NCBI GenBank assembly: GCA_963575745.1
Contig: CAUYUJ010020604.1
Coordinates: 509,748-561,385 of the forward strand
DNA length: 51,638 nt
Direction of reading: 5' to 3'
Origin: Prorocentrum cordatum
Taxonomy: Eukaryota > Sar > Dinophyceae > Prorocentrales > Prorocentraceae
Made by a program: the position numbers and the translations under genes. The notes under the pieces were generated by a model. That model did not search any database, had not been told where the DNA came from, and saw only the letters and a list, made by a program, of their open reading frames with translations. This document shows, one piece after another, positions 20,570 to 29,967 of the stretch (the stretch's first letter is position 1; the number at the start of each line of letters is the position of its first letter).

Positions 20570-20866
20570 ATGTCGAAGCCACCGCCAGATAAGAGACCAC
20601 GCCTCTCAGAGTTCGGCAGGCACGCACATGTCTCGCATTCTGCCATGCAGAAGCTTATGCAACAAATCAAAGAGGAAGGCCTTCCCGAATGCTTTAGTTC
20701 GAGGACCCAAGGCCGACATCGGCAATCAATAGCGGAGCAGATCACCAACTTCGGACCATTGCTTCAGAAGGTATCGGTGCACACTGATGACAAGCCACTT
20801 GATGTGTCGGGCGCACACATCACCAGTATGAATCTGGCATGGAATTTGCATGGAGAATTATGTTAG
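20570..20866 (+). CDS. Gene D: N-terminal fragment of transposase-like family, 98 aa
   Basis: The frame starts at ATG (MSKPPPDKRPRLSEFGRHAH) right after the relic leader and ends at TAG. The motif order is KRPRLSEFGR, then SAMQKLMQQIKEEGLPE, then a serine/arginine segment, then NFGPLLQKVSVH. From memory this is the N-terminal region of a large dinoflagellate protein family. Its later part carries the segment HPLAFLEAGSRASPEF seen at the start of element H in this window. The expected remaining several hundred residues are missing, so this is probably a truncated copy. KRPR could be a nuclear signal. If the family is transposase-like, as H suggests, this part may bind DNA, but that is inference. 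Confidence 0.5.
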   Translation: MSKPPPDKRPRLSEFGRHAHVSHSAMQKLMQQIKEEGLPECFSSRTQGRHRQSIAEQITNFGPLLQKVSVHTDDKPLDVSGAHITSMNLAWNLHGELC

Positions 20867-22528
20867 AAAAATTCCAACAGGCCTTCCGCGCCTGGCAGTC
20901 TAGGGTTGTTTGCACGACTCGATTTCGCAATCGTTTCCTATGTGGCTTTTAAATTAAAACCACCCAGGCGTTTTGTCCGAAAAGCGTTGTGCGTTTGCGT
21001 TCTCTTGGTTGAGGCGTGCGATGCCTCCTCTGTCTTCTCTCTGCGCTTCGTTTTTGTTGTTATGCTTGTCTCCTTTGGCCTGGTTCGCCGTGCCTCTAGC
21101 AATTTCGCGATCGCGGGGCCCTCGTGCTGCACCGTCAGATAATGCGACCTCGCGCGCGCGCGGGCTTGATCCGCTTCACCGCCCGCGCATCTCGCGCCCG
21201 ACAACGGAGGCCATGCCTGGGCTTGTAGCCTTGGTCCGTAGGCGCAGTCGCGTTCAATCCATCTGTCTCGAATTCTGCATTGCAGACGGACCGTCGCCAA
21301 CTGTCCCATGTGGACAGTGGACAGGGCGTTCACGCGCGCCCATCGTTGAAAACTCGCTCACTCACCGTTCGTACCGTGCCCTCATTACTGACGGGGCTAT
21401 TATTCTGGCGTGGGCCAACGCGTCCGCCCTTTGCGTCGGGAGGGGCTCGCCCAATCACGCGTGGCCCCCCGTCTGGCTTCAACTGCGGCCGCGCCGCAGC
21501 GGCGTCGCTCGCGCGTGTTCTGCTTGTTTGTTCGGTCCGTCATTGAAAAGTTTGCTCTTTATTGGGTGCCGTTTTGAGCTCCAAGTGGTGCTCGCACAGG
21601 GCCGCCCTCGCTGCCCTGGCGCGCCCGACGCGTTTCGCACCTCGCAAACATCTTCGCACGCGCGGGTTCGCCTGCGGCTGGCTGACATGATCCGCGCTCC
21701 TTCTTGCTCATCCTACCCCCCATCTGGCCCTTACCTGCGCCCCCGCGTGCCCGTTCAAATGTGGCCCGCATGCCCAGTTCGGTTTGTTGGGTTCCTTATT
21801 GTTTTTGTTTGAGGTGTTGGGGACAGTCCAGGCGCGATGTTTCGTCATAACTATCCAGGCGAGGTTGGGTTGTACCATGTTGCTATTGGTAGTGTTGACC
21901 GTTGGGCTTGCCATGAAGTTCAGCGAGAGCGATCGCGGGCTGCTCTTGAGCGGTTCTCGGGTCGTTCAGGGGCTCGCCCAGGGCTGTCTTATGTTGTTCG
22001 GAGCCTTCTCGGGTTTGTAGTGTTTTCCCAGGCCGCCCCGGCGCGAATACCTTCGGAAGCAGCGTGCGGTGGATGCCACTCCTGGTTTATAGCAACTACT
22101 TCCGTCTCAGGATTTGCTTTTTAACAGCTCGACTCTTGGCACCGTTGCTCTTCTTTTGGGAAGCTATAGTCCGATTGCAGCTACCAGTCTTGTTCTCGAC
22201 ATCGATTTGGATTTCTGCGGGGGCTGGCTTGGGCACCTCCAGGGAGAAGGTTTGAAGGGGCTCGCGCCGAGGGAGTCGCATCAGGGGGAAAATGGGGATC
22301 GCATAACGGACCCCCCCAACACAAATCTCAGGCGTTTTGACGTGCCTTGACCCGCCGAGGGCGCGGTAGCGGATCCTATCCCATTAGCTGTCCGAGCGCG
22401 CGCAGTGTCTCGATTGGCGCTGCGGGGCATGTCGAACGCGCACTTCGCGCGTTAAAGAGGGCGAATCTTCACCAAACAGCGCTTGCATTTGGCCGTCGTT
22501 GTTTTCTTTCACGGAACTGGGCGCGATT
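20867..22528. other. Spacer without a supportable gene
   Basis: The stretch is GC-mixed with scattered GCGCGCG runs. Open frames up to 279 codons on + (20973-21812) are serine/arginine/proline-rich and show no domain. I see no RNA gene. It could contain the 3' untranslated region of D or lost upstream exons of E. Confidence 0.4.
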
Positions 22529-22765
22529 GCCAGTGCCGTCGCTTTGTGGGGGCCCCGCCGCCGCCAATCGCCGCTCGTCGCAGCTCTTCATTTGTCCTGA
22601 TGGCCGGTTCCCTCGCCTTGTCGTGGCCTTGTCGTAGCTCTCGTCTGGGCCTGATGATTGGTTCCGCCGCCTTGTGGTGGCCCCGTCGCTGCTCGTCGCG
22701 TCCCATCGTTTCGGTTTGATTGCCAGTTCCGCCGCCTTGTGGTGGCCCCGTTGCACGTCGTCCCC
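22529..22765. repeat. Degenerate 55-65 bp tandem repeat
   Basis: About four units share CGCCGCCTTGTGGTGGCCCC, CGTCGCAGCTC-like and TGATTGCCAGTTC-like segments. The last two units are the most alike. From 22805 to 22925 a separate smaller repeat uses TTGCACTACGTAGA and ATTGTGCCAC motifs. Confidence 0.7.
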
Positions 22766-23215
22766 GCGCGTCGTCGTCCTTAGTCTGCTTGACATAGAGT
22801 GCATCGCGTAGCTTGTTCAACACAGGTTGCACTACGTAGATTGCACCACTCAGATGTTGCCACTTAGATTGTGCCACACGATTACGTCACATAGATTGCA
22901 CTACGTGGTTTGCAGCACCTCGTTTGCTAGAACACATGATACGTGGCGGAGCTTGCTAACATGTTGATTTAATTTTCCGCGTGTTGCCGCGTTCTTGGAG
23001 ACGTTCCCGCACGCGCGACATGGCCTTGAACGCGCTCACGAAACGTAGGCACGCATATGATGGTGCATTCAGCGGGTCTAGCACTGGCAGAGGTGTGCGC
23101 GTGCGAGCATGGATCGCCCATGCGTGCTTATTTTGTAGTTGGGTCTTGCGAGTGCCACAGTGGTATTGCTTACTCTCGTGCGTGATGCGTGTCTTGGTCT
23201 TCGAGTCGTTACGTC
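22766..23215. other. 5' flank of gene E
   Basis: A short repeat of TTGCACTACGTAG-type units is followed by unique sequence. No relic leader is visible here. A TGA in the frame of gene E lies at 23183-23185. Confidence 0.45.
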
Positions 23216-25648
23216 ATGAAGCGCACGCTCACTCAGCAACCCTTGGCAGTTATCTCCCCGAAGCCGTTCTGGCTGAAAGACATGGCGGCCATAGAGGATA
23301 CCCTCGATAAGGCCGAGCGCGGGAGGAACCGAATTGAAACTTTTGCTAAGACTTCCCGCGCTCTTTCGAACCATGAGTATTGGGATCTTGCATCGGTCTG
23401 CGAGGTGGGCAAAGAGATGCTGCGGTGCAGTATCCGCTCCTTCGTCAGAGGGTGCGCTGACGCGCCAGTTCGTAGGACGACGCTGTCCGATGGAACCCCG
23501 ATCACCGTATCTGCTAAGATCGCCCTGGAACTCCCCAACGGCCTCAAAGTTCGCCGAGGGGGCAAACAAACGCACGAGTTTCAAGTAGGCTGCAGTTTCT
23601 ACCGTTCCTTCGACGACATGGGCCGCTCAACCACGAAGGTGATGTTCAGGGATCCGCTCCCTATGACTTGTGGCAAAACAGCTGCAGCTGAGTTTGCCAT
23701 CGTTCAATCGAGCACTCTGTCTCTCCGTGGTGCTGGCCACCGCGGTCCTGTTGTTGAGCATTACGCATGGGATGGCAGGGCGTTCGGTGCTTTGACAAGA
23801 CTTGCCAAGGCGTGGCATAACAAACAAATCTACGAGGGATCTGGGACGCACGACTCGGAAATGCTTTCTTTGCTAGAATTCGTAGTGACCACGAGATGCG
23901 CGTTGCACATCGTTAACAAGTCTTTGGAGTGGGCGATGCATTCTGAGTTTGCTAACAGAGATTTGCTTCGCGACGTTTTTGTATCCATCGAGTCAATTCG
24001 ACAGTCATATGATTTGATCCTCCGGTGCGCGGGGGATTGGGTCGAGTGCCGCTTGGAGTTGTGCGACGATCTCAGCAACGAGGAGATCGAGGCAAAACAA
24101 ATTCTGTGGAGGGCACTTGGCGTCGAGAGTGAACTCGCAGACTTACTTTCCGAAGTGCTGCATCTCCGATTCGCGCATGGGCGCCTTCGAGTGGCTCGGT
24201 CTGCGGCGCCAGCTGGCGATGTTGCTGCGGCGGTTCGGACTGCGTTGTTGGCAGCTTGGAGAATCTCTACATTCGCGGACTCGCGGTGGCTCACTGTAGG
24301 CAAGAGTTCGCAGGGGCTCGTGACTGGTCTCGTTAGCGGTCTTGGGGACCTCTTGGATTGGATACTCACCGAGACGAAGGCTAGCAAATACCACTTGGGC
24401 GGCTGGCGCCGCTTGTCGGAGGACGGCCGCATTTTTATAGTCATGTGTTCTTTGGTTGCTCGTGTGCCAGAGGGGGCGATGGTGGAACTGATGGAAGACG
24501 CCCGATTGATGCTCGTGCTCAACGATGTACAGGATGCCGTGACCGATGAGCTTCTTTGGCTCATCCATTCTCCGATGTCGTTGTGGAGTGACCTCGGCGA
24601 TGTTTGCAATGTAGAACCCGAGGAACTTCGTCACCGAGTGCTTCGTTCAAGTATGGTTGCAAAAGCGTTCATGCATCACCAGCTCTTCAAAACTACTGAC
24701 CGCTTACCGTTCTCTTTGGTGAAGGGAGACTTGAAGACGAACTTGCGGAACTTGAAAGCTTCGGATCAACCTGCAGAGCAGGTGGCCCAACAGTTATGGA
24801 CATGCCTTCGCATGGGGGTTGCGGAACCGTTGCTGATCAAGGTGCTCCATCTCATCCGCGATCTGGAGTGGAGCACCATGCCAGCGGAACAGATGCACGC
24901 ATCCGCAGCGGCGCTGATGCGCCACCATCCAGATTATGGCGTCGAGACTCTAATGAGCAGGGCCTTTTCGCACACTTTGAATCGGATACTAAGTCGCCCA
25001 TCTGGCGATGAGAGGGCACTGGCCAAACAGCAGCAGAAACTTCGACGTCTCAGCCGCAAGAACCCTAGCAAGATATCTGCGCGGCACGTGCTTCTAGCTG
25101 AGCTGTCAGGGCTCGCCTCCTCGCGCGCCTACACGGCGGCTGCGCCTCGTCCGCCAGACATCTTCGGCAGGATCATGAAAAAGCATGTGGATATTTTCGA
25201 CAGACAGTCTTCGGCCGAGAAAGAATACTATTCTAGGATGGCGTCGGTTCGGATTAGCCAGGGCACCAGCGCCATCGCAGAGGAAATGGGGGGGATCCGC
25301 GCCGACATTTCTATTGAGAAAGCGCGCCTGGAGGCGGCGTCTGAAACGACCAAGCCTGCTGTGATGTCGGAGGCCCCGCTCGGCACGCGGGACTTGGATA
25401 CTTTCGAGATGCTCTGGGGCAGCGGCAGTTTTAGCAGGTCGGCCGTCCAGGCCATGCGATCTGCAGCCCGGCAGCCTCCTGGGCCCATGCAGACCTCAGA
25501 GCTGGCGGAACTGCGAGAATGGGTGGTGTGGGAGCAGCCCACCAAGGTGCATTTGCCTTGGTTGGGGCTGGCGTGCCAGCAGAGGGCGTACTTTCCCTCG
25601 ACCGCTTTCCTGATCCGAGACAAGGTGCTCCGGGCAAAAACCACCTAG
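23216..25648 (+). CDS. Gene E: uncharacterised dinoflagellate family protein, 810 aa
   Basis: A long intronless frame starts at ATG (MKRTLTQQPLAVISPKPFW); the next ATG is at 23283. It ends at TAG. The protein is well mixed throughout, with aromatic and leucine-rich helices and no signal peptide or membrane span. The first third has a cysteine/arginine-rich stretch with LSDGTPITVSAKIAL. Around residues 554-585 is the most distinctive motif, STMPAEQMHASAAALMRHH followed by PDYGVETLMSRAFSH. The E-Q-x-H-A-S block is conserved in a family I remember from Symbiodiniaceae and Polarella. The next 60 residues are strongly basic (RALAKQQQKLRRLSRKNP). The block resembles in layout the late glutamate region of hAT-like transposases, but first and second catalytic aspartates are not evident, so a transposase call is only a hypothesis. 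Codon usage matches neighbours. The frame is intact, suggesting selection or recent arrival. Confidence 0.75.
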   Translation: MKRTLTQQPLAVISPKPFWLKDMAAIEDTLDKAERGRNRIETFAKTSRALSNHEYWDLASVCEVGKEMLRCSIRSFVRGCADAPVRRTTLSDGTPITVSAKIALELPNGLKVRRGGKQTHEFQVGCSFYRSFDDMGRSTTKVMFRDPLPMTCGKTAAAEFAIVQSSTLSLRGAGHRGPVVEHYAWDGRAFGALTRLAKAWHNKQIYEGSGTHDSEMLSLLEFVVTTRCALHIVNKSLEWAMHSEFANRDLLRDVFVSIESIRQSYDLILRCAGDWVECRLELCDDLSNEEIEAKQILWRALGVESELADLLSEVLHLRFAHGRLRVARSAAPAGDVAAAVRTALLAAWRISTFADSRWLTVGKSSQGLVTGLVSGLGDLLDWILTETKASKYHLGGWRRLSEDGRIFIVMCSLVARVPEGAMVELMEDARLMLVLNDVQDAVTDELLWLIHSPMSLWSDLGDVCNVEPEELRHRVLRSSMVAKAFMHHQLFKTTDRLPFSLVKGDLKTNLRNLKASDQPAEQVAQQLWTCLRMGVAEPLLIKVLHLIRDLEWSTMPAEQMHASAAALMRHHPDYGVETLMSRAFSHTLNRILSRPSGDERALAKQQQKLRRLSRKNPSKISARHVLLAELSGLASSRAYTAAAPRPPDIFGRIMKKHVDIFDRQSSAEKEYYSRMASVRISQGTSAIAEEMGGIRADISIEKARLEAASETTKPAVMSEAPLGTRDLDTFEMLWGSGSFSRSAVQAMRSAARQPPGPMQTSELAELREWVVWEQPTKVHLPWLGLACQQRAYFPSTAFLIRDKVLRAKTT

Positions 25649-26212
25649 CTGTAGCGGCTCCGATGGGGGTCATCTCAACAACCGCCTGCCTCTGCGTCGG
25701 TATCGGTGCCATCGTGTTGGTACGTGTCACGCCCTTGATGGGCGTCGTAGGGCTCCGTGGGGCTCCGTAGGGCTCTCGCTCCTTCTGATCCCCGTAGGGG
25801 TCCGTGGGACTCCCACCCCCCCTGCTTCGTAGGGCTCTGTCGGGCTCAGTGCGGCCCCAGGGCCCCGTAGGGCTCCGTAGGGCTCCGTAGGGCCCCCCAC
25901 GGCTCCGTAGGGCTCAAGGGCCCCGTAGGGTTCCGTCGGGCCTTGTAGGGCTCCGAAGGGTTTCGTGGGTTTCCGTGGGGCGCCGCAGGGATCCGCCCAG
26001 CTCCACTGGGCCCCGTTGGGCGCCGCGGGGGTTCGCGCGTCTCCGGAAAGCTTCCGGGGGGGATCTCGCGAGCCCCGTCGGGCCGCGCATGGCTGCGAGA
26101 AAATCCCTGGGGGGCCCCGCCGACTCCCCGCAAACGACCCGAGAAAACGCAGCGAAGGCACAAGGCCTCCATATAACTTCAACGTTACTTTGCGTTTTGC
26201 CATAAGGCTTGG
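25649..26212. repeat. Spacer with GTAGGGCTCC decamer array
   Basis: From about 25740 to 25960 the DNA consists of GTAGGGCTCC/GTAGGGCCCC units, related to the array at 2930-3985. From 25960 to 26160 it is GC-rich and unique. CGTTTTGCCAT at 26193-26203 precedes gene F's ATG; the same 11-mer precedes gene G. Confidence 0.7.
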
Positions 26213-28003
26213 ATGTTCCAGTACGCGACCCAGAGCCCGCAGTTCATGTCCGTGAGTCCTTTGACCAGCGTGGCAGTGCACGCTCCTACTGGGGACCCAT
26301 CCGACGAACGCTGGGGCGGCGCTCATTTAGAGTGCCCCCGTTATCGGTACTGCTTCACGTTGGAGCACGACGAAAACGCAGATGACGTCCTGTGTTGCGA
26401 CATCAAGGAAGTGCGTGTTCTGGAGGGTTTGAAGTACGTGGGCAGTTTCTTCGAGACCTTCCTCGAACCTGTGCCTCTCGAGGAATTCTTGGACTCCCTC
26501 CCACCACCTGTGAGAAACGTAGCTGGTGGTGATTCAAGCTCGGCTCACCAGCAGCACAGGGAAATCCTAGTTCGCGAGCGCCCTTGGCTTGCCAAAGTGT
26601 GGGCGAAGATGGATGGCCCCGCAGCTCCCCGTGCTGACCCGCCAGCCGGCGACGACATCGCCGACGGTGAAGAGGACGCCTTCAGCGATGGCGATATGGA
26701 TGATGCAGAGGTGCATCATCTCTATGACGAATTGGAGCGGCGACGCCAGGAGTTGGTGGCCGCGGGCGGCGACCTCCCTCCGGGCGACGACTTCAAAGTC
26801 GGTTTGCTTGGAGGTGCTTGGACCGTGGCGAACAAGGGAGTAGTTGCTGACGCCGTGCAGGGACGCGCGGCCAATGCGCCCGCTGTCCAGTTCTGTGCTC
26901 GCCACGGAGTCTCGAAGACGTCGAGGTACGAGATCTCGACGTATATGGTGGCCTCCGGCCGCTTCCGTTACGGCGGCTGGCTCGTGGGCCAGTCGCTTCC
27001 ACGGCGCGGGGTCTTTCGGGGGCCGTCTTGGGGCCCCAGGGGCAGCTTCGGGAGCTGAGCGAAGGCCCCGGGGGATCTGGCGAGGGTTCCGAGATAGCCC
27101 TCGTAGCGGGCGACGCGCGCGCGTCACCCGTTACGGCTCTCGCCCTCTATTTTTCTTCGTCTTTGGCTTGTCTCGGGGCCTCGTTGGGCACTTCGGGAAC
27201 CGTCTCGGGGTTCCGCGGGCGATCTCAGGAACATTGAGAAGGCGCCGTGACGACTCAAACCCGCCATTTGAATTCACGAACACTAGGGCCCATGAGGCGC
27301 CAGGAGGGCCTCAAGAGAGGCGAGCCACCCGGCATTTTGATTATCGGTCAAAACGCCGGGTGCGGGGGCCCCTTGGAAGCCCCACTGCGGCTTTCTCGGG
27401 AAGTCTTAGGGCTCTATGAGACGTTCGTAGGTCGTCTTGGGGCATCCAAAGGGGCTCTTACAGGACCCCAGGAGGGGCCCAGCAACCCCGCGAAGGCTCC
27501 AAAAGGGCTCCAACAGGGGCCCAACGAGGCCCAAGGTCGGTCACGCGAGCCTTCCCTCTCGCGACGGATCGCGGGGCCCTTTTGCGGCCCCGGCCCAAGG
27601 GCATCTTGGGTATGCCCTGCCAAAGCGGATGCGAAAAGGGTGCGATGTTTGTTGGTTGGTGGATTCATTGGATAAGCTTCGCTTCGTTACCCAGGGAGAT
27701 CAACTGAAGGTCCCGCTGGCGGAGGTCGCGTGCGTCCAGGACGGCTGGGGACGCGGCGCTGGCGCCTTTGGCGCAGCGGCGGACACTGAGCGCCACGCTT
27801 CCGCGCTGGCCCGCGCGTGGTGCCATCGGCTCCAGTTTTTTTTCGAGCTGGAGGGTTGTCGCGGGGGTGCGGGGTACGCTTTCACCCCTGGGGACCGACA
27901 GTCTTACATCGAGACGCCTGAGTTTCAGCGATGCGCCGCTGATTTGGCCAACCACGCCAAGGGGCGGGCGAGGGTGGACGCCATTCGGCGCGTGTTCGCC
28001 TGA
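26213..28003 (+). CDS. Gene F: uncharacterised family protein, about 332 aa, two inferred exons
   Basis: The model joins 26213-26947 and 27740-28003 in frame. Exon 1 begins MFQYATQSPQFMSVSPLTSV. It contains ERPWLAKVWAKMDG, an acidic region (DDIADGEEDAFSDGDMDDAE), EVHHLYDELERRRQEL, and GLLGGAWTVANKGVVADAVQ, then FCARHGVSKTSRYEISTYM. Exon 2 supplies TERHASALARAWCHRLQFFF, GYAFTPGDRQSYIETPEF and RARVDAIRRVFA. I recall this order (acidic middle, ELERRR helix, GG-W-T, then A-W-C-H-R/K-M/L-Q) from a repeated dinoflagellate protein family. That continuity is why I join two ORFs nearly 800 bases apart. Function and localisation are unknown. The exact splice sites are not certain; AG|GTACGAG at 26926 is another possible donor. 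Confidence 0.55.
26948..27739 (+). other. Inferred repeat-filled intron of gene F
   Basis: GTGGCC...GTCCAG|G gives 792 bases in phase 0. The interior holds GC-rich CCTCTTGG/GGGGCC-type units and partial inverted copies of CGGCATTTTGATT/AACCCGCCATTTGAATT. Frames across it lack conserved protein character. Confidence 0.4.
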
Positions 28004-28534
28004 GAACTGGAGACAGCAGCCGCGGGGTGGCATGAACAAAAATGTCCAGGGGTGGCCAAGGTGGCGTGGCGAACACGAAAATAGATGCATGACAAAACTG
28101 CGGCGCAAATTTGTCACCCATCATTGCTGAATGATTTTAGTTATGCGAATGTGTCATGCCATTTTCACACCGATTTCACACCACATTCACGCCGGTATTC
28201 ATGCCACTATCCATGCCGCACGTCGCGCCGCCTATGATTGGGGGGGCTGTCGTTCCGACGGATCCACCTCTGGGGTTCAGGGGCGGTTCGCCTCGCAGCT
28301 GGAGGGGTCCGACGAGGGGGGGGGAGAGGAGGAGGAGGGGGCGGACCGAAGGAGCAGGAAGAAGGAGCAGGGAGTGAAGGAGGAAGATAAAAGGAAGGGC
28401 AGGAGCAGGAGGTGAAGAACGAGGAGAAAGGAGAGAAGGAGGAGGACGATACCAACCATACATACGAGGAAACGCTAGTCAGGCCAGGCGGAGGTGGCTA
28501 GATCAGACCAAAGAGATCGATTGGTGGTCACAAC
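28004..28534. other. Spacer with GGA-rich and ATTCACACC-type stretches
   Basis: The 3' flank of gene F contains CATTTTCACACCGATTTCAC (about 28160-28180) and an imperfect GGA/AGGA block at about 28310-28450. No gene is seen. Confidence 0.5.
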
Positions 28535-29205
28535 ATGCAAGCCGACTTGACTGACCAGACCAGTCAGACCAATCATATTAGGTGGAGCAACAATGCCGGC
28601 CATAACCAGTTACATCAGCTGGACCAGTCAGCCAGTCCAACCAGACCAGCGAGATCAGCCAGACCAACTAGCCAACCAGACCAGACTAGCCAGACCAGAT
28701 CATATCATCCAGACGAGCCAATCAACCAGACCAACCAGACCAGCCAGACCAGCCAGACCAGAGCAGCCAGACCGAGTTGCCCAGACCAGCCAGACCAGCC
28801 AGACCAGACCAGCCAGACAAGCCAGACCAGACCAGCCAACCAGACGAGCCAGATCAGCCAGACCAACGAGCCAACCAGACCAGACCAGCTAGACCAACCA
28901 GACCAGATCAACCAGACGAACCAGACGAGCCAATGAAGCACACAAGACCAGACCAGACCAACCAGACCAGCCAACCAGACAAACCAGACCAGCCAGACGA
29001 AGTGACCAACCAGACCAGCCGGACCAGACCAGCCAGACCAGACCAGCCAGACCAGACCAGCCAGACCAACCAGACCAGCCAGACCAGACCAGCCAGATCA
29101 GACCAGCCAGACCAGCCAGACCAGACCAGCCACACCAGACCAACCAGACCAGACCAGACCAGACCAGATCAGCCAGACCAGACAGACCAGACCAGCCACG
29201 CGTTG
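28535..29205. repeat. CCAGA pentanucleotide minisatellite
   Basis: About 670 bases of CCAGA/CCAGC/CAACCAGA units. All frames are open because the unit lacks stops, giving Gln/Thr/Ser/Asp strings on + and Trp/Leu/Val/Ser strings on -. These are not genes. Confidence 0.93.
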
Positions 29206-29322
29206 TTTTTTCCTCAGCGTTGCCGAGTTGCAAGCGAAAGGATGGCAGTAGTCAGGTCTGACTCGGTAGACCCATTCAATCTTCAAACACAAATGTGACG
29301 TCGAGACACTGAGATTCATCAA
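29206..29322. other. Unique spacer before foldback array
   Basis: Short non-repetitive DNA between the CCAGA array and the foldback units. Confidence 0.4.
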
Positions 29323-29843
29323 GTCTGAGATTTTTCTGGGATTTTTGGGGGGCCCTTGGGGGCCTGTGAAGGCCCTCGAAGGACTGCCGCAGGGCCCCAA
29401 GAAGGTCTGGCAGGGCCCCCAGAAGACCTCAAGATGGCTCCAAGAAGGGTCCAAGGAGGCCCCAAGAGGGCCCCAAAAATCCCAGAAAAATCCCAGACAC
29501 TGTCTTCATCAAGTCTGAGATTTTTCTTGGATTTTTGGGGGGCCCTTGGGGGCCTGTGAAGGCCCTCGAAGGGCTCCCGCAGGGCCCCAAGAAGGTCCGG
29601 CGAGCGTTTTTGGGGCTCCAAGAGGCCTCCAAGAAGGCCCCAAGAGGGCCCCCAAAATCCAAGAAAAATCTCAGACATCGTCTTCATCAAGTCTGAAACT
29701 TTTCTGAGATTTTGGAGGGGCCCTTAGGGGCCTCGTAAGGCCCTCGAAGGGCTCCCGCAAGGCCCCAAGAAGGTTCGGCAGGGCCCCAAGAAGGCTCCAA
29801 GAAGGCCCCAAGAGGGCCCCAAAAATCACAGAAAAATCTCTGG
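29323..29843. repeat. Three tandem foldback units
   Basis: The units are about 29323-29498, 29513-29676 and 29691-29843. Each starts GTCTGAGATTTTTCTGGGAT or a variant and ends with nearly its reverse complement (for example ATCCCAGAAAAATCCCAGAC), with CCCTTGGGGGCC also mirrored inside. The arms are about 35-40 bases. Units are joined by TGTCTTCATCAA or CGTCTTCATCAA. They resemble non-autonomous inverted-repeat elements amplified in tandem. Confidence 0.82.
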
Positions 29844-29967
29844 GCTGCTTTGCATCATTTTTACTTTGAGTTTTTATCCCAGACCTGTCCGTATGAGAGG
29901 CTCTGGAGCAGCAGGTGCTGCAGTGCGGGAGTGGTGTTCGCGGTATACTTCGCAGACCCGTTTTGCC

